Assembly (NCBI GenBank): GCA_013042825.1
Contig: JABDPL010000252.1
Location: 1-40,272 of the forward strand
Source: Flavobacteriaceae bacterium
GTDB taxonomy: Bacteria > Bacteroidota > Bacteroidia > Flavobacteriales > Flavobacteriaceae
Direction: 5' to 3'
DNA: 40,272 nucleotides
Position numbers and translations under genes: made by a program. Each line of letters starts with the position of its first letter. The first letter of the stretch is position 1. Below the pieces are notes generated by a model. It did not search any database, was not told the origin of the DNA, and worked only from the letters and a program-made list of their open reading frames with translations. Positions 16,559-25,288 of the stretch are shown here, one piece after another.

Positions 16559-17238
16559 AGTTGTTTTGGAGTGACCTCGTAAACCTTGCTGGCGTCGCAT
16601 TTATAGGTCTTGTTCGGATACTTGATCAACAAGGCATAATCATGAGTCGCAACCAGTATGGTATGTCCCTTTTTATTCAGGTCCTGAAGCACATCCATAA
16701 CCTCAAAACTGGTTTCCGGATCCAGATTTCCGGTTGGCTCATCGGCCATGATCAATTCCGGATCATTTAACAAAGCCCTGGCAATGGCAACCCTTTGTTG
16801 CTCTCCACCCGACAGTTCATGAGGAAACCTGTAGCCTTGCTGTGTCATATCGACCTTTCCCAGAACTTCGCCGATCTTGGCTTTGATCTCTGCCTTGTCT
16901 TTCCAGCCCGTAGCTTTCAGAACGAACTCCAGGTTATCGTTGACTGTGCGATCGTTTAAAAGGAGAAAATCCTGAAAAACCACACCTAGTTTTCTTCTTA
17001 AGAACGGGATGTCTTTTTCCTTGAGTTTGGCAAGGTCAAACCCGACGATCTCACCTTCGCCCTCGCGAAGATCCAGATCCCCGTATAAAATTTTTAGAAA
17101 ACTGCTTTTGCCGGTACCGGTTTTTCCAATTAAATAGACGAAATCGCCACGCTCCATTTCAAAATTAACATCTCCCAATACCAAATTATCGCCTTGGTAT
17201 ATCGAAACATCTTTAAGTTGCAGGACGGTATCAGCCAT
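16555..17238 (-). CDS. ftsE: Cell division ATP-binding protein FtsE
   Basis: The 227-residue ABC ATPase matches FtsE, which works with FtsX at the divisome to control cell-wall hydrolases. Walker A is GKTGTGKS (38-45), the Q-loop is VVFQDFLLL, the signature is LSGGEQQ (142-148), Walker B is LIMADEPTG (162-170), and the H-loop is VATHDY. ftsX is not adjacent. The gene is divergent from the TPR gene and convergent with the beta-helix gene, whose stop it overlaps by four bases. Confidence 0.92.
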   Translation of the reverse strand: MADTVLQLKDVSIYQGDNLVLGDVNFEMERGDFVYLIGKTGTGKSSFLKILYGDLDLREGEGEIVGFDLAKLKEKDIPFLRRKLGVVFQDFLLLNDRTVNDNLEFVLKATGWKDKAEIKAKIGEVLGKVDMTQQGYRFPHELSGGEQQRVAIARALLNDPELIMADEPTGNLDPETSFEVMDVLQDLNKKGHTILVATHDYALLIKYPNKTYKCDASKVYEVTPKQL

Positions 17239-17332
17239 TATATAAATTTAGGTTGTGATAAAGGTAATAATTAAAAATACAAAGGTCGTAACGTTCATCC
17301 AGCCTTTGTTATTGAAAATTTAACATTTAATA

Positions 17333-17412
17333 AGTCCGTTTATAATTATATAAATTTTCAACCGTTATAGCATGTGAGATTAAATATCTTTAACATCAAC
17401 AAAAAACGGACT
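17333..17412 (+). repeat. Nine-base inverted repeat in the TPR gene leader
   Basis: The arms AGTCCGTTT (17333-17341) and AAACGGACT (17404-17412) are perfect reverse complements separated by 62 bases. The second arm ends two bases before the ATG at 17415. A partial -7 box, TATCTTTA (17385-17392), lies between them. If a longer transcript is made, pairing could mask the start; otherwise the arms might be protein-binding half-sites. The function is inference. Confidence 0.4.
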
Positions 17413-17414
17413 AA

Positions 17415-20400
17415 ATGATAAAGAAATGCTTGCTGGCACTGGCATTCACAGTGCTCTTTAATCATCTCATTCCTGCCCAGCAGTCTGCCGCTTACACCAG
17501 TGAACTGGTCGATTTTCAAAAAGCATTATCGCTCTATAACAACAAACAATACCTTGCCGCTCAATCCTTATTCAATCAGATTGAACGCGAGGTGACAGAC
17601 GAGGTTCTGCGTTCCGATTGTGCGTATTATATAGCCAATTGTGCGGTTCGTCTGAATCAACAGAATGCCGACGATCTCATTATGGACTTCGTTGAAGAAT
17701 ATCCCACCAGCACAAAGCGCAATACGGCCTTTATCGATGTGGCCGATTATTATTTCGAAAATTCGAAATATCCCTATGCCCGCAAATGGTACGAGCGTGT
17801 CGATGAAGAATCTTTGGCTAGAAGTGAAAAACCCAAATACAATTTCAATTATGGGTACAGCAATTTTGCTACCGCTAATTATTCAGGAGCCCGAAAGCAT
17901 CTGGGCAGGGTTGAGAACACGGCGGAATATGGTTCTCAGGCCAAATATTTTATCGGCTTTATGGCTTACCAAGGCGATGATTATGAAAAGGCTTCCGAAT
18001 ATTTCGACCAGCTTGAAAACGATGAGAAATACAGGGAGAAACTTTCGTATTACCAGGCCGACCTGAATTTCAAACTTGGTAATTTTGAAAAAGCTATTAC
18101 CCTGGCCAAGGAACAGTTGCCCGATAGTGATGCGCTCGAACGCTCGGAGTTATCAAAGATCATAGGCGAGTCTTATTTTAATTTGGAACAATACGAGGAA
18201 GCCTTGCCTTACTTGACAGAATACAAAGGTAAGAACGGCCGCTGGACCAATACCGATTATTATCAATTGGGCTATGCATATTACAAGCAGGATGCCTATG
18301 AAGAAGCCATATCTGAATTCAATAAGATCATTGACGGTGATAATACCGTTTCTCAAAATGCTTATTACCATTTAGGTGAAAGTTATATCAACCTCGACAA
18401 GAAACAGGAGGCATTAAATGCCTTCCGTAATGCTTCGGAAATGGATTATGATTTGAAGATACAGGAGGATGCCTGGTATAACTACGCTAAGATTAGTTAC
18501 GATATTGGAAATCCTTACCAGTCGGTTCCGCAGGTGCTTGCGGCCTATCTCGATAACTATCCCGAAACAGCCTATAAGGAAGAGATCGAAACCCTGTTGA
18601 TCGATTCTTATATCACCTCTAAAAACTATAAGGAGGCACTAGAGCTGCTGGAAGGAAGAAACAGCTATGACAACAAGCTTGCCTATCAAAAAGTAGCCTT
18701 TTACAGGGGAATTGAATTGTATAATGAAAACGACTACCTGGAAGCAGAGGCCTATTTCGATAAGTCCTTGTCCCAGGCCCTGGACCCGGTATTCACTGCA
18801 CGAGCAACCTTCTGGAAGGCAGAGACCGATTACAATCTCGGTGATTTTGAAGAAGCCCTGGTCGGATTCAGGCAGTTTAGGGAAATGAATGCAGCCGCAG
18901 ACACCCCTGAATTCACGAATATCTATTATAATATCGGGTATACCTATTTCAAGCAGAAACGTTATGATATGGCTCAGGAATCATTTGATGAATTCATCGA
19001 TTCCAATCCCGATGAGCTTCGATTGAACGACGCATATCTTAGGCTGGGTGACGGACATTTCGTCTCCAGTCGCTACCAACAAGCCATAAGGGCATATGAA
19101 AAGGCGCTCGACATTGACCGAGTGGAACAGGACTATGCATTTTTTCAGAAGGCGATTAGCTACGGATATCTCAGCAGGGGAGGTGACAAGATCAGGGAAC
19201 TCGAGACCTTTATCAACAGATTTGAAGGTTCGGGATTACGAGATGATGCCATCTATGAGTTGGGTAATTCATACGTCAAGATCAATGAAGCAGATAAGGC
19301 CATGCGTTTGTACGAACAGCTGAATGCCGAATATCCGCGGAGCTCCTTCAGGTCTAAATCGAATTTAAGACAGGGGCTGGTGTATTATAATTCAGGAGAT
19401 AATGAAAAAGCTCTGAATAAATTTAAAAGTGTTGCTTCCGATTTTCCCGGAACCCCTGAGGCTGTTCAGGCGGTCTCCTCGGCCAGGATGATCTATATCG
19501 ACCTCGGAAGAGTAGATGAATATGCCAACTGGGTCAGAACGCTTGATTATGTTGAAGTTTCCGATGCCGATCTTGACAATACCTCCTACGAAGCTGCAGA
19601 GAAACAATATCTGGCCAATAACGATAGCAAAGCCATACGATTGCTCAATGGTTACCTGGATGAATTTCGGAATGGCATTCATGCCTTAAAGGCACATTTC
19701 TATCTTGCTCAGCTTTATTACAAGCAAGACCTGAAATCAAATGCTTTACCGCATTATGAATTTGTAGTTGGCAGATCGGCTAATGAATTCACCGAGACGG
19801 CATTAACACGGCTTGGTGAGATCTATTTACTCGATAAGGATTACACTTCAGCTATTCCGGTATTGAAACGATTGGAAAATGAAGCCGATTTTCCCCAAAA
19901 TGTGCTATTCGCACAATCCAACCTGATGAAAGCGTTTTACCGGCTTGAGGATTATGGAAATGCGGTAGAATATGCCGATAAGGTACTATTGAATTCAAAA
20001 ATCGATAAATCCATACAAAGCGATGCCTTTGTTATAATAGCGCGCTCGGCAATTGAAACCGGAGATGAATCCAAGGCCCGTGAAGCCTATATCAAGGTTG
20101 AACAAATCGCATCGGGAGAGTTGGCTGCAGAGGCCTTGTATTACAACGCCTATTTCAGCAATAAGGATGGTGCTTATGCGGACTCAAATGCCAAGGTTCA
20201 GAAATTAGCAAAGGATTATTCGAGTTATAAGTACTATGCCGCCAAAGGATTGGTTGTGATGGCACGTAATTACTATGCGCTTGGCGATGCTTATCAGGCC
20301 AATTATATTTTGGAAAGCGTGATTGAGAATTTCAGTGAATACGATGATGTGGTAGATGATGCCAAACGCGAACTCAGTCGAATAAAAAGAGAGCAGGCAC

Positions 20401-20438
20401 GCACCAATTCTTCGGTAATCACCGATGACGGAAATTAA
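17415..20438 (+). CDS. Large periplasmic tetratricopeptide repeat protein
   Basis: The 1007-residue protein has a signal peptide (1-21, ending LIPAQ) and is then built almost entirely of TPR units of about 34 residues. Examples are YYQLGYAYYKQDAYEEAISEFNK-type and YYNIGYTYFKQKRYDMAQ-type repeats. I estimate more than 20 units. TPR superhelices bind other proteins, so it likely acts as a periplasmic scaffold. The beta-barrel gene begins 25 bases downstream, so the two very likely form one operon and may form a complex at the outer membrane. It resembles YbgF/PorW-like TPR proteins only in general layout, and I do not assign a specific name. Confidence 0.88.
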   Translation: MIKKCLLALAFTVLFNHLIPAQQSAAYTSELVDFQKALSLYNNKQYLAAQSLFNQIEREVTDEVLRSDCAYYIANCAVRLNQQNADDLIMDFVEEYPTSTKRNTAFIDVADYYFENSKYPYARKWYERVDEESLARSEKPKYNFNYGYSNFATANYSGARKHLGRVENTAEYGSQAKYFIGFMAYQGDDYEKASEYFDQLENDEKYREKLSYYQADLNFKLGNFEKAITLAKEQLPDSDALERSELSKIIGESYFNLEQYEEALPYLTEYKGKNGRWTNTDYYQLGYAYYKQDAYEEAISEFNKIIDGDNTVSQNAYYHLGESYINLDKKQEALNAFRNASEMDYDLKIQEDAWYNYAKISYDIGNPYQSVPQVLAAYLDNYPETAYKEEIETLLIDSYITSKNYKEALELLEGRNSYDNKLAYQKVAFYRGIELYNENDYLEAEAYFDKSLSQALDPVFTARATFWKAETDYNLGDFEEALVGFRQFREMNAAADTPEFTNIYYNIGYTYFKQKRYDMAQESFDEFIDSNPDELRLNDAYLRLGDGHFVSSRYQQAIRAYEKALDIDRVEQDYAFFQKAISYGYLSRGGDKIRELETFINRFEGSGLRDDAIYELGNSYVKINEADKAMRLYEQLNAEYPRSSFRSKSNLRQGLVYYNSGDNEKALNKFKSVASDFPGTPEAVQAVSSARMIYIDLGRVDEYANWVRTLDYVEVSDADLDNTSYEAAEKQYLANNDSKAIRLLNGYLDEFRNGIHALKAHFYLAQLYYKQDLKSNALPHYEFVVGRSANEFTETALTRLGEIYLLDKDYTSAIPVLKRLENEADFPQNVLFAQSNLMKAFYRLEDYGNAVEYADKVLLNSKIDKSIQSDAFVIIARSAIETGDESKAREAYIKVEQIASGELAAEALYYNAYFSNKDGAYADSNAKVQKLAKDYSSYKYYAAKGLVVMARNYYALGDAYQANYILESVIENFSEYDDVVDDAKRELSRIKREQARTNSSVITDDGN

Positions 20439-20463
20439 TTCTAATCCAAGAAATCAAGAACTT

Positions 20464-22194
20464 ATGTTTAGTCGAAATGCAGTTATTTTAACTGGACTTT
20501 TATTCTCTTTTTCAATGCAGCTGTTCGCTCAGGAGCGATCGGCAGACAGCATCGATACCCAGGTGGTGAATGTGGTCAAACCCTATAGTCCGAAAATATC
20601 AGATGCTTTCAAGGTGAAAGAGATTCCGAGTTTACGCGATTCAACCACATCGGCGAAAAAACAGGTGATATATAATATTTTTTCTATCCCGGTTGCATCA
20701 ACATTCATTCCCGCCAAAGGCCGGGCAGCAGCAGTTGAAAAAAAACAACCCCAAGCGCTGTATGATAATTTCCTGAGCTTTGGTGCGGGAAGTTATACCA
20801 CTCTTTTAGGTGAGTTGTATCTCAATCATGCCATTAACCGCACCGAAAGCGTAGGTGGTTATATCAGTCATCATTCGTCCCAGGGCGGTATTTCCGGGGT
20901 GGTTCTCGACGATCAGTTTTCCACTTCAAGGATCCGGGCCAATTACAGCAGGAAGTTGCGAGATTATTCCTGGTCGGTCGATGCCGGTTACAAACACGAG
21001 GTCTTTAATTGGTATGGTGTACCTCAATCGATCATCGCTCCTGAAGTTATAGCTGATATCGATTCACAGCATAAGTTCTTCACTTTCGAGTTTGGCGGGG
21101 AAGTGGAATTCGATGATATGCTGTTTAATGAAGGCCAGGTAAGATTCCGAAGGTTTGCCGATGATTATGATTCCGGTGAAAACAGGTTCTTTGCCTCAAC
21201 GAATTTTGATATTCCCCTTCGTGATGATGTATTGAATGCTGAAGTCAGAATCGATTATCTCAAAGGAAATTTCGACCAGGAGTTTTTCGACCCGGTGGAA
21301 ATTAATTACGGCAATTTCATCCTAGGTGTTTCACCAAGTTATCAGATCAAGGAGGACGATCTTACAGTGAATCTCGGTGCCAGGGCATATTACCTGAACG
21401 ATACCGAACAGGGTGAGAACAAGTTCTATGTCTATCCAAGGGTTACGGCCTCTTATCGTTTGGCTAGCGAAGTGCTCATTGCCTACGGCGGTATTGAAGG
21501 AGATCTTATTCAGAACACCTATCAGGCCTTTGCCGGAGAGAATCCTTTTGTTTCACCAACCTTGGAGATCATGCCTACCGATCAGCAGTATGATGCTTAT
21601 ATCGGGCTCAAAGGGAAATTGTCGAATAATATGAGTTATAATATTCGCGGGAATTATAAGGCTGCGAACAATATGCCGCTGATCCTTTCCAACCCGGTGT
21701 TAGTGGGCGATAGCGGCAATTTCACCCAGGGTAATTCATTCGGGATCGTTTATGACGATCTAAAGACTTTCTCGGTATTTGGTGAGGTCAATGTTGATGT
21801 CAATCGAAATTTCACCCTGGGGATCAAAGCGGAATATTTTAATTATACGACCGATAAGCAGGAGGAACCATGGAACCTTCCCGATTTCATAGCATCGCTG
21901 TTTATGGATGTTCAAATCGATGAGCACTGGTTCGCCGGGGCAAATCTCTACTACACCGGTGAAAGGCCCGATCAGTCGCTCATAGTAGATATGGGGCTCA
22001 TAACTTTGCCAAATACGGTGATACTCGAAAGCTTCTTCGATGCCAATGCGCATGTAGGCTACCGAATAAACGATCGCTGGGCGGTTTATGCCAGGGCTAA
22101 CAATATCGCTAACCAGGATTATAAACGCTGGTTGAATTATCCTGTTCAGGGTATTCAGTTTCTGGCCGGAGCTACATATAAATTCGATTTTTAA
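20464..22194 (+). CDS. Outer-membrane beta-barrel, TonB-dependent-receptor-like
   Basis: The protein (576 residues from the ATG at 20464) has a signal peptide (MFSRNAVILTGLLFSF to QLFAQ). The next stretch, VVNVVKPYSPKISDAFKVKE, may interact with partner proteins. The rest shows alternating aromatic and polar strands ending in YKFDF, the C-terminal aromatic of outer-membrane barrels. I see no standard plug domain, so active TonB-driven uptake is doubtful even though such proteins are often labelled TonB-dependent receptors. An ATG at 20425 would overlap the TPR stop and place extra residues before the signal peptide, so I rejected it. It forms an operon with the TPR gene. Confidence 0.8.
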   Translation: MFSRNAVILTGLLFSFSMQLFAQERSADSIDTQVVNVVKPYSPKISDAFKVKEIPSLRDSTTSAKKQVIYNIFSIPVASTFIPAKGRAAAVEKKQPQALYDNFLSFGAGSYTTLLGELYLNHAINRTESVGGYISHHSSQGGISGVVLDDQFSTSRIRANYSRKLRDYSWSVDAGYKHEVFNWYGVPQSIIAPEVIADIDSQHKFFTFEFGGEVEFDDMLFNEGQVRFRRFADDYDSGENRFFASTNFDIPLRDDVLNAEVRIDYLKGNFDQEFFDPVEINYGNFILGVSPSYQIKEDDLTVNLGARAYYLNDTEQGENKFYVYPRVTASYRLASEVLIAYGGIEGDLIQNTYQAFAGENPFVSPTLEIMPTDQQYDAYIGLKGKLSNNMSYNIRGNYKAANNMPLILSNPVLVGDSGNFTQGNSFGIVYDDLKTFSVFGEVNVDVNRNFTLGIKAEYFNYTTDKQEEPWNLPDFIASLFMDVQIDEHWFAGANLYYTGERPDQSLIVDMGLITLPNTVILESFFDANAHVGYRINDRWAVYARANNIANQDYKRWLNYPVQGIQFLAGATYKFDF

Positions 22195-22214
22195 ACATTC
22201 CTTGGAAATAATTT

Positions 22215-22243
22215 AAAGCACTCCGATAAGGGGTGCTTTTTTT
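22215..22243 (+). terminator. Rho-independent terminator after the TPR-barrel operon
   Basis: The arms AAAGCACTCC (22215-22224) and GGGGTGCTTT (22230-22239) pair over ten bases with one G-T wobble around a five-base loop, followed by a T-run to 22243. It lies 20 bases after the barrel stop codon. Confidence 0.85.
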
Positions 22244-22245
22244 AT

Positions 22246-22253
22246 TATTTTTG
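22246..22253 (+). promoter_or_regulatory. -7 promoter box (TATTTTTG) for the amidohydrolase
   Basis: A full match to TAnnTTTG lies directly after the terminator T-run and 17 bases before the ATG at 22271, so termination and new initiation are packed within 40 bases. Confidence 0.5.
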
Positions 22254-22270
22254 GAGCTTAACTTTCGATT

Positions 22271-23899
22271 ATGAAACCGATTATCTCCTTATTAGCCCTA
22301 TTCCTGCTCTTTTCCTGTAACTCAGAGCAATATGCCGACCTCATAATTACGAATTCAAAGACCTACACCGTTGACGAGTCGTTCAGTCAGGCCGAGGCCT
22401 TTGCAGTAAGGGATGGAAAGTTTATAGCAATAGGGACAGATGACGAAATTCTTGCAACCTATACTTCGGAACAAATAGTGGATGCCAACGGTCAAGCCAT
22501 CGTCCCGGGATTTATAGATGCCCACTGTCATTTTCTCGGCCTGGGTGTGAATCAGCAGGCCGTTGATCTCGTTGGAACGACCAGTTTTGAGGAGGTAGTT
22601 CAACGCGTTGTTGATTTTCAGAAAAAGAATCAACTCTCGCATATTACCGGCAGGGGTTGGGATCAGAATGACTGGGAGGACAAGCGCTTTCCGAAAAAGA
22701 CGCTGTTAGACTCGCTTTTCCCCGATACACCCATTTCTCTCACGAGGATAGATGGTCACGCCATAATATGCAACCAGGCTGCACTTGACCTTGGAGGTGT
22801 AACTGCAGATAGTAAAACAGATGGCGGAGAAGTCGTTGTTGAAGATGGCGAACTTACCGGTGTTTTGATCGATAATGCCGAAAATCTTGTTATGAATTAT
22901 TGGCCGGGTATGAGTGCGACTGATGTGACCAATGCACTGAAAAAGGCCGAAGAGATCTGTTTTGAATACGGACTCACAACCGTTGATGATGCCGGACTGG
23001 GCCCAAACGAAATAAATCTTATCGAAAGTCTTCAGGCGAAAGGAGAGCTCAAGATGCGTGTTTACGCCATGGTATCTGCCTCAAAAGAGAATCTCGACTA
23101 TTATTTGGAAAGAGATCCCCTCAAAACTGAGCGCCTGAATGTGGGTTCGTTTAAGTTCTATGCCGATGGGGCATTGGGCTCAAGAGGCGCAATGTTGAGG
23201 GCGCCCTATTCCGATAAACCCGGTCATTTGGGATTGATGGTAAACAGTCTTGAAACTTTAAATGAAACAGCCGAGAGAATAGCGAAATCCGATTATCAAA
23301 TGAATACGCATGCCATTGGTGATTCGGCCAATCATGCTGTTTTGGCAACCTATAAACGCGTCCTCGATGGTCAGCAGGACAGACGCTGGAGAATCGAACA
23401 TGCACAAGTGATCTCCCCGGAAGACTTCGACCACTTTAATAATATCGTCCCCTCGGTGCAACCGACCCATGCCACCAGTGATATGTACTGGGCAGAAGAT
23501 CGATTAGGGCCGGAGCGTGTAAAAGGGGCGTATGCATTCAAACAACTTCTGGAGAGTTATGGGCAGCTTGCCCTGGGAACAGATTTTCCGGTGGAACAGG
23601 TCAATCCCTTTTATACCTTTTACGCCGCGGTTGCAAGACAGGATCTTGAGCAATTCCCTGAGGACGGCTATCAGATGGAGAATGCCTTGAGCAGAGAAGA
23701 AACGCTTAAAGGCATGACCATATGGGCAGCGCATTCAAATTTTGAGGAAGATGAGAAGGGCAGTATTGAACCGGGTAAATTCGCCGATTTTATCATGCTG
23801 GATCGCGATATAATGACCGCACCGCTAAATGACATTCCGGATGCTAAAGTCGATGCTACCTACCTTGGAGGTGAACTTGTGATGCAAAGAAAAAAGTGA
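22271..23899 (+). CDS. Lipoprotein amidohydrolase (YtcJ-like)
   Basis: The 542-residue protein is a metal-dependent amidohydrolase of the YtcJ type. A lipoprotein signal ends in LLFSC (C17). Metal-site and family motifs are DAHCHFLGLG, GRGWDQNDW, RIDGHAIICNQAAL, FYADGALGSRGAML, NTHAIGDSANH, RIEHAQVI and LALGTDFPVE. The natural substrate of this family is mostly unknown; amide or cyclic-amide hydrolysis is likely. The lipid anchor places it at the membrane facing the periplasm or the surface. It has its own promoter and stands as a single gene. The 129 bases after it hold no clear terminator. Confidence 0.92.
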   Translation: MKPIISLLALFLLFSCNSEQYADLIITNSKTYTVDESFSQAEAFAVRDGKFIAIGTDDEILATYTSEQIVDANGQAIVPGFIDAHCHFLGLGVNQQAVDLVGTTSFEEVVQRVVDFQKKNQLSHITGRGWDQNDWEDKRFPKKTLLDSLFPDTPISLTRIDGHAIICNQAALDLGGVTADSKTDGGEVVVEDGELTGVLIDNAENLVMNYWPGMSATDVTNALKKAEEICFEYGLTTVDDAGLGPNEINLIESLQAKGELKMRVYAMVSASKENLDYYLERDPLKTERLNVGSFKFYADGALGSRGAMLRAPYSDKPGHLGLMVNSLETLNETAERIAKSDYQMNTHAIGDSANHAVLATYKRVLDGQQDRRWRIEHAQVISPEDFDHFNNIVPSVQPTHATSDMYWAEDRLGPERVKGAYAFKQLLESYGQLALGTDFPVEQVNPFYTFYAAVARQDLEQFPEDGYQMENALSREETLKGMTIWAAHSNFEEDEKGSIEPGKFADFIMLDRDIMTAPLNDIPDAKVDATYLGGELVMQRKK

Positions 23900-24028
23900 C
23901 AAAATCATGCCCGGGATGTCTTAATGGTAATGAGGCAGCTTTTTTGACTTTTCTTTTAAGATCTAACTGTTCTTCCCTAAAATCAGAAGGCTATCTGCTG
24001 TTGCAAACTTCAGCAATCGGGAGAACTT

Positions 24029-24730
24029 TTATTTAATGCTTATTCGTGCCAAATAGTCGTAGTGATCTCCGGCCATAACCATCTCACAATTCAAGCCACA
24101 GCCTGAACTTAGATCGTTTAGGGATTTAAAATCAAGATATAGCCAGGTCATGGCATCTTCACTCTCACCACAATAGGATAGGTAGTATTCAAGTTCGCCA
24201 TAGTAGGGCATGCCGTTTTGTTTTATCCATTCCAGGTCCTCGGTATCATACATATAACTCACATCTGACGAGTCGATCAAAATCTGGCCCCCCGGTCTTA
24301 ATAAGGTCTTCAGATGTTTAAGGTAAACCGTGGCCTTTTGCATGGTTTGGAACAGGCCCGTACCGTTCATGAGTGAAATAATGGTGTCAAAACGATCTTT
24401 CAGATTTAGAATGTCTATCTGTCGAGCCTTATGTAATCCCCGGAGTTTACAAGCTTTTATCGCGGCTTCGGAAATATCGATAGATGTAACATCAAAGCCC
24501 CTTTCCTCGAGATACAAGCTATGGCTGCCTGCTCCGCAACCCAGATCAAGTACATGCCCTGAACACATGTCCAGCGCCTGTTGTTCGAGCTCAGGCATGT
24601 CATCGTAGCTCCTGAATAGGTACGGGAGCGGGAGAACCTCATTATCTGAAATATGAGTGGCCGTTATCATGTCCTCGGTATAATTTCCAGTCTGATAATC
24701 TAAAATTGCTTTTCCGAAGAGATCTTTCAT
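24029..24730 (-). CDS. Class I SAM-dependent methyltransferase
   Basis: The 233-residue protein has a Rossmann-type SAM-binding core. Motif I is VLDLGCGAGSHS (60-71), followed by the acidic end of the second strand in VTSIDISE (D85). A later MNGTGLFQT and LLRPGGQILIDSSD correspond to the post-motif strands. The substrate is unknown. It is divergent from the YkgJ-like gene (47-base gap). Confidence 0.88.
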   Translation of the reverse strand: MKDLFGKAILDYQTGNYTEDMITATHISDNEVLPLPYLFRSYDDMPELEQQALDMCSGHVLDLGCGAGSHSLYLEERGFDVTSIDISEAAIKACKLRGLHKARQIDILNLKDRFDTIISLMNGTGLFQTMQKATVYLKHLKTLLRPGGQILIDSSDVSYMYDTEDLEWIKQNGMPYYGELEYYLSYCGESEDAMTWLYLDFKSLNDLSSGCGLNCEMVMAGDHYDYLARISIK

Positions 24731-24741
24731 CTATGAAACCA

Positions 24742-24773
24742 TTGATTATTACCGATCTGTTTCCCTAAATTAG
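24742..24773 (+). promoter_or_regulatory. Probable promoter of the YkgJ-like gene
   Basis: A TTG at 24742-24744 is followed after 21 bases by TAAATTAG (24766-24773), one mismatch from TAnnTTTG. The ATG at 24778 begins four bases after the box, so a leaderless mRNA is likely. Confidence 0.4.
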
Positions 24774-24777
24774 CGAC

Positions 24778-25269
24778 ATGAAAGAACAGATCAGGGATTT
24801 ACCCCGCCTGGCCAAAGATAAGTATAAAGAGAACAAGCGATTCTTTTCCAAATTGAAAAAGCGTCCACCAAGGGGGCTTGACCAAATGATGTTGGAATTG
24901 CACGAAGCGGAGTTTCAAAATACCGACTGCCTGGCGTGTGCAAACTGCTGCAAGACCACGGGGCCGTTGTTTACATCCAGGGATATCGGGCGCATCGCAA
25001 GGCATTTCAAGCTTAAGCCCGGTGATTTTATCGATTCTTACCTGCGTCGGGATGAAGATGATGATTATGTGCTTCAGGAGCTCCCATGCCGGTTTTTAGA
25101 TGCGGACAATCACTGTATGATTTATGATATCAGGCCCAAAGCCTGCAGGGAATTCCCGCATACCGACCGCAAGAAATTCCATAAGATCTCTCATCTGACT
25201 GTGAAAAATGTAGCTGTTTGTCCGGCGGCCTTTAATATAGTTGAACGCATGAAGGAAAATATTAAATAA
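24778..25269 (+). CDS. YkgJ family cysteine-cluster protein
   Basis: The 163-residue protein has eight cysteines in the YkgJ/UPF0153 arrangement: CLACANCC (51-58), then C104 in ELPCRF, C113 in NHCMIY, C123 in KACREFP and C148. This set should bind zinc or an iron-sulfur cluster; a function has not been fixed for the family. The N-terminal 30 residues are strongly basic and helical. There is no signal peptide, so it is cytoplasmic. The desaturase gene follows after 19 bases, but that gene has its own -7 box. Confidence 0.9.
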   Translation: MKEQIRDLPRLAKDKYKENKRFFSKLKKRPPRGLDQMMLELHEAEFQNTDCLACANCCKTTGPLFTSRDIGRIARHFKLKPGDFIDSYLRRDEDDDYVLQELPCRFLDADNHCMIYDIRPKACREFPHTDRKKFHKISHLTVKNVAVCPAAFNIVERMKENIK

Positions 25270-25270
25270 T

Positions 25271-25278
25271 TATCTTTG
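25271..25278 (+). promoter_or_regulatory. -7 promoter box (TATCTTTG) for the desaturase-like gene
   Basis: A full match to TAnnTTTG lies ten bases before the ATG at 25289, directly after the stop of the YkgJ-like gene. Confidence 0.5.
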
Positions 25279-25288
25279 GCAAAATTCT

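Noticed and set aside
20425..20463. ATG at 20425 as start of the beta-barrel gene
   Set aside because: It would put 13 polar residues before the signal peptide and overlap the TPR gene. ATG 20464 is better.
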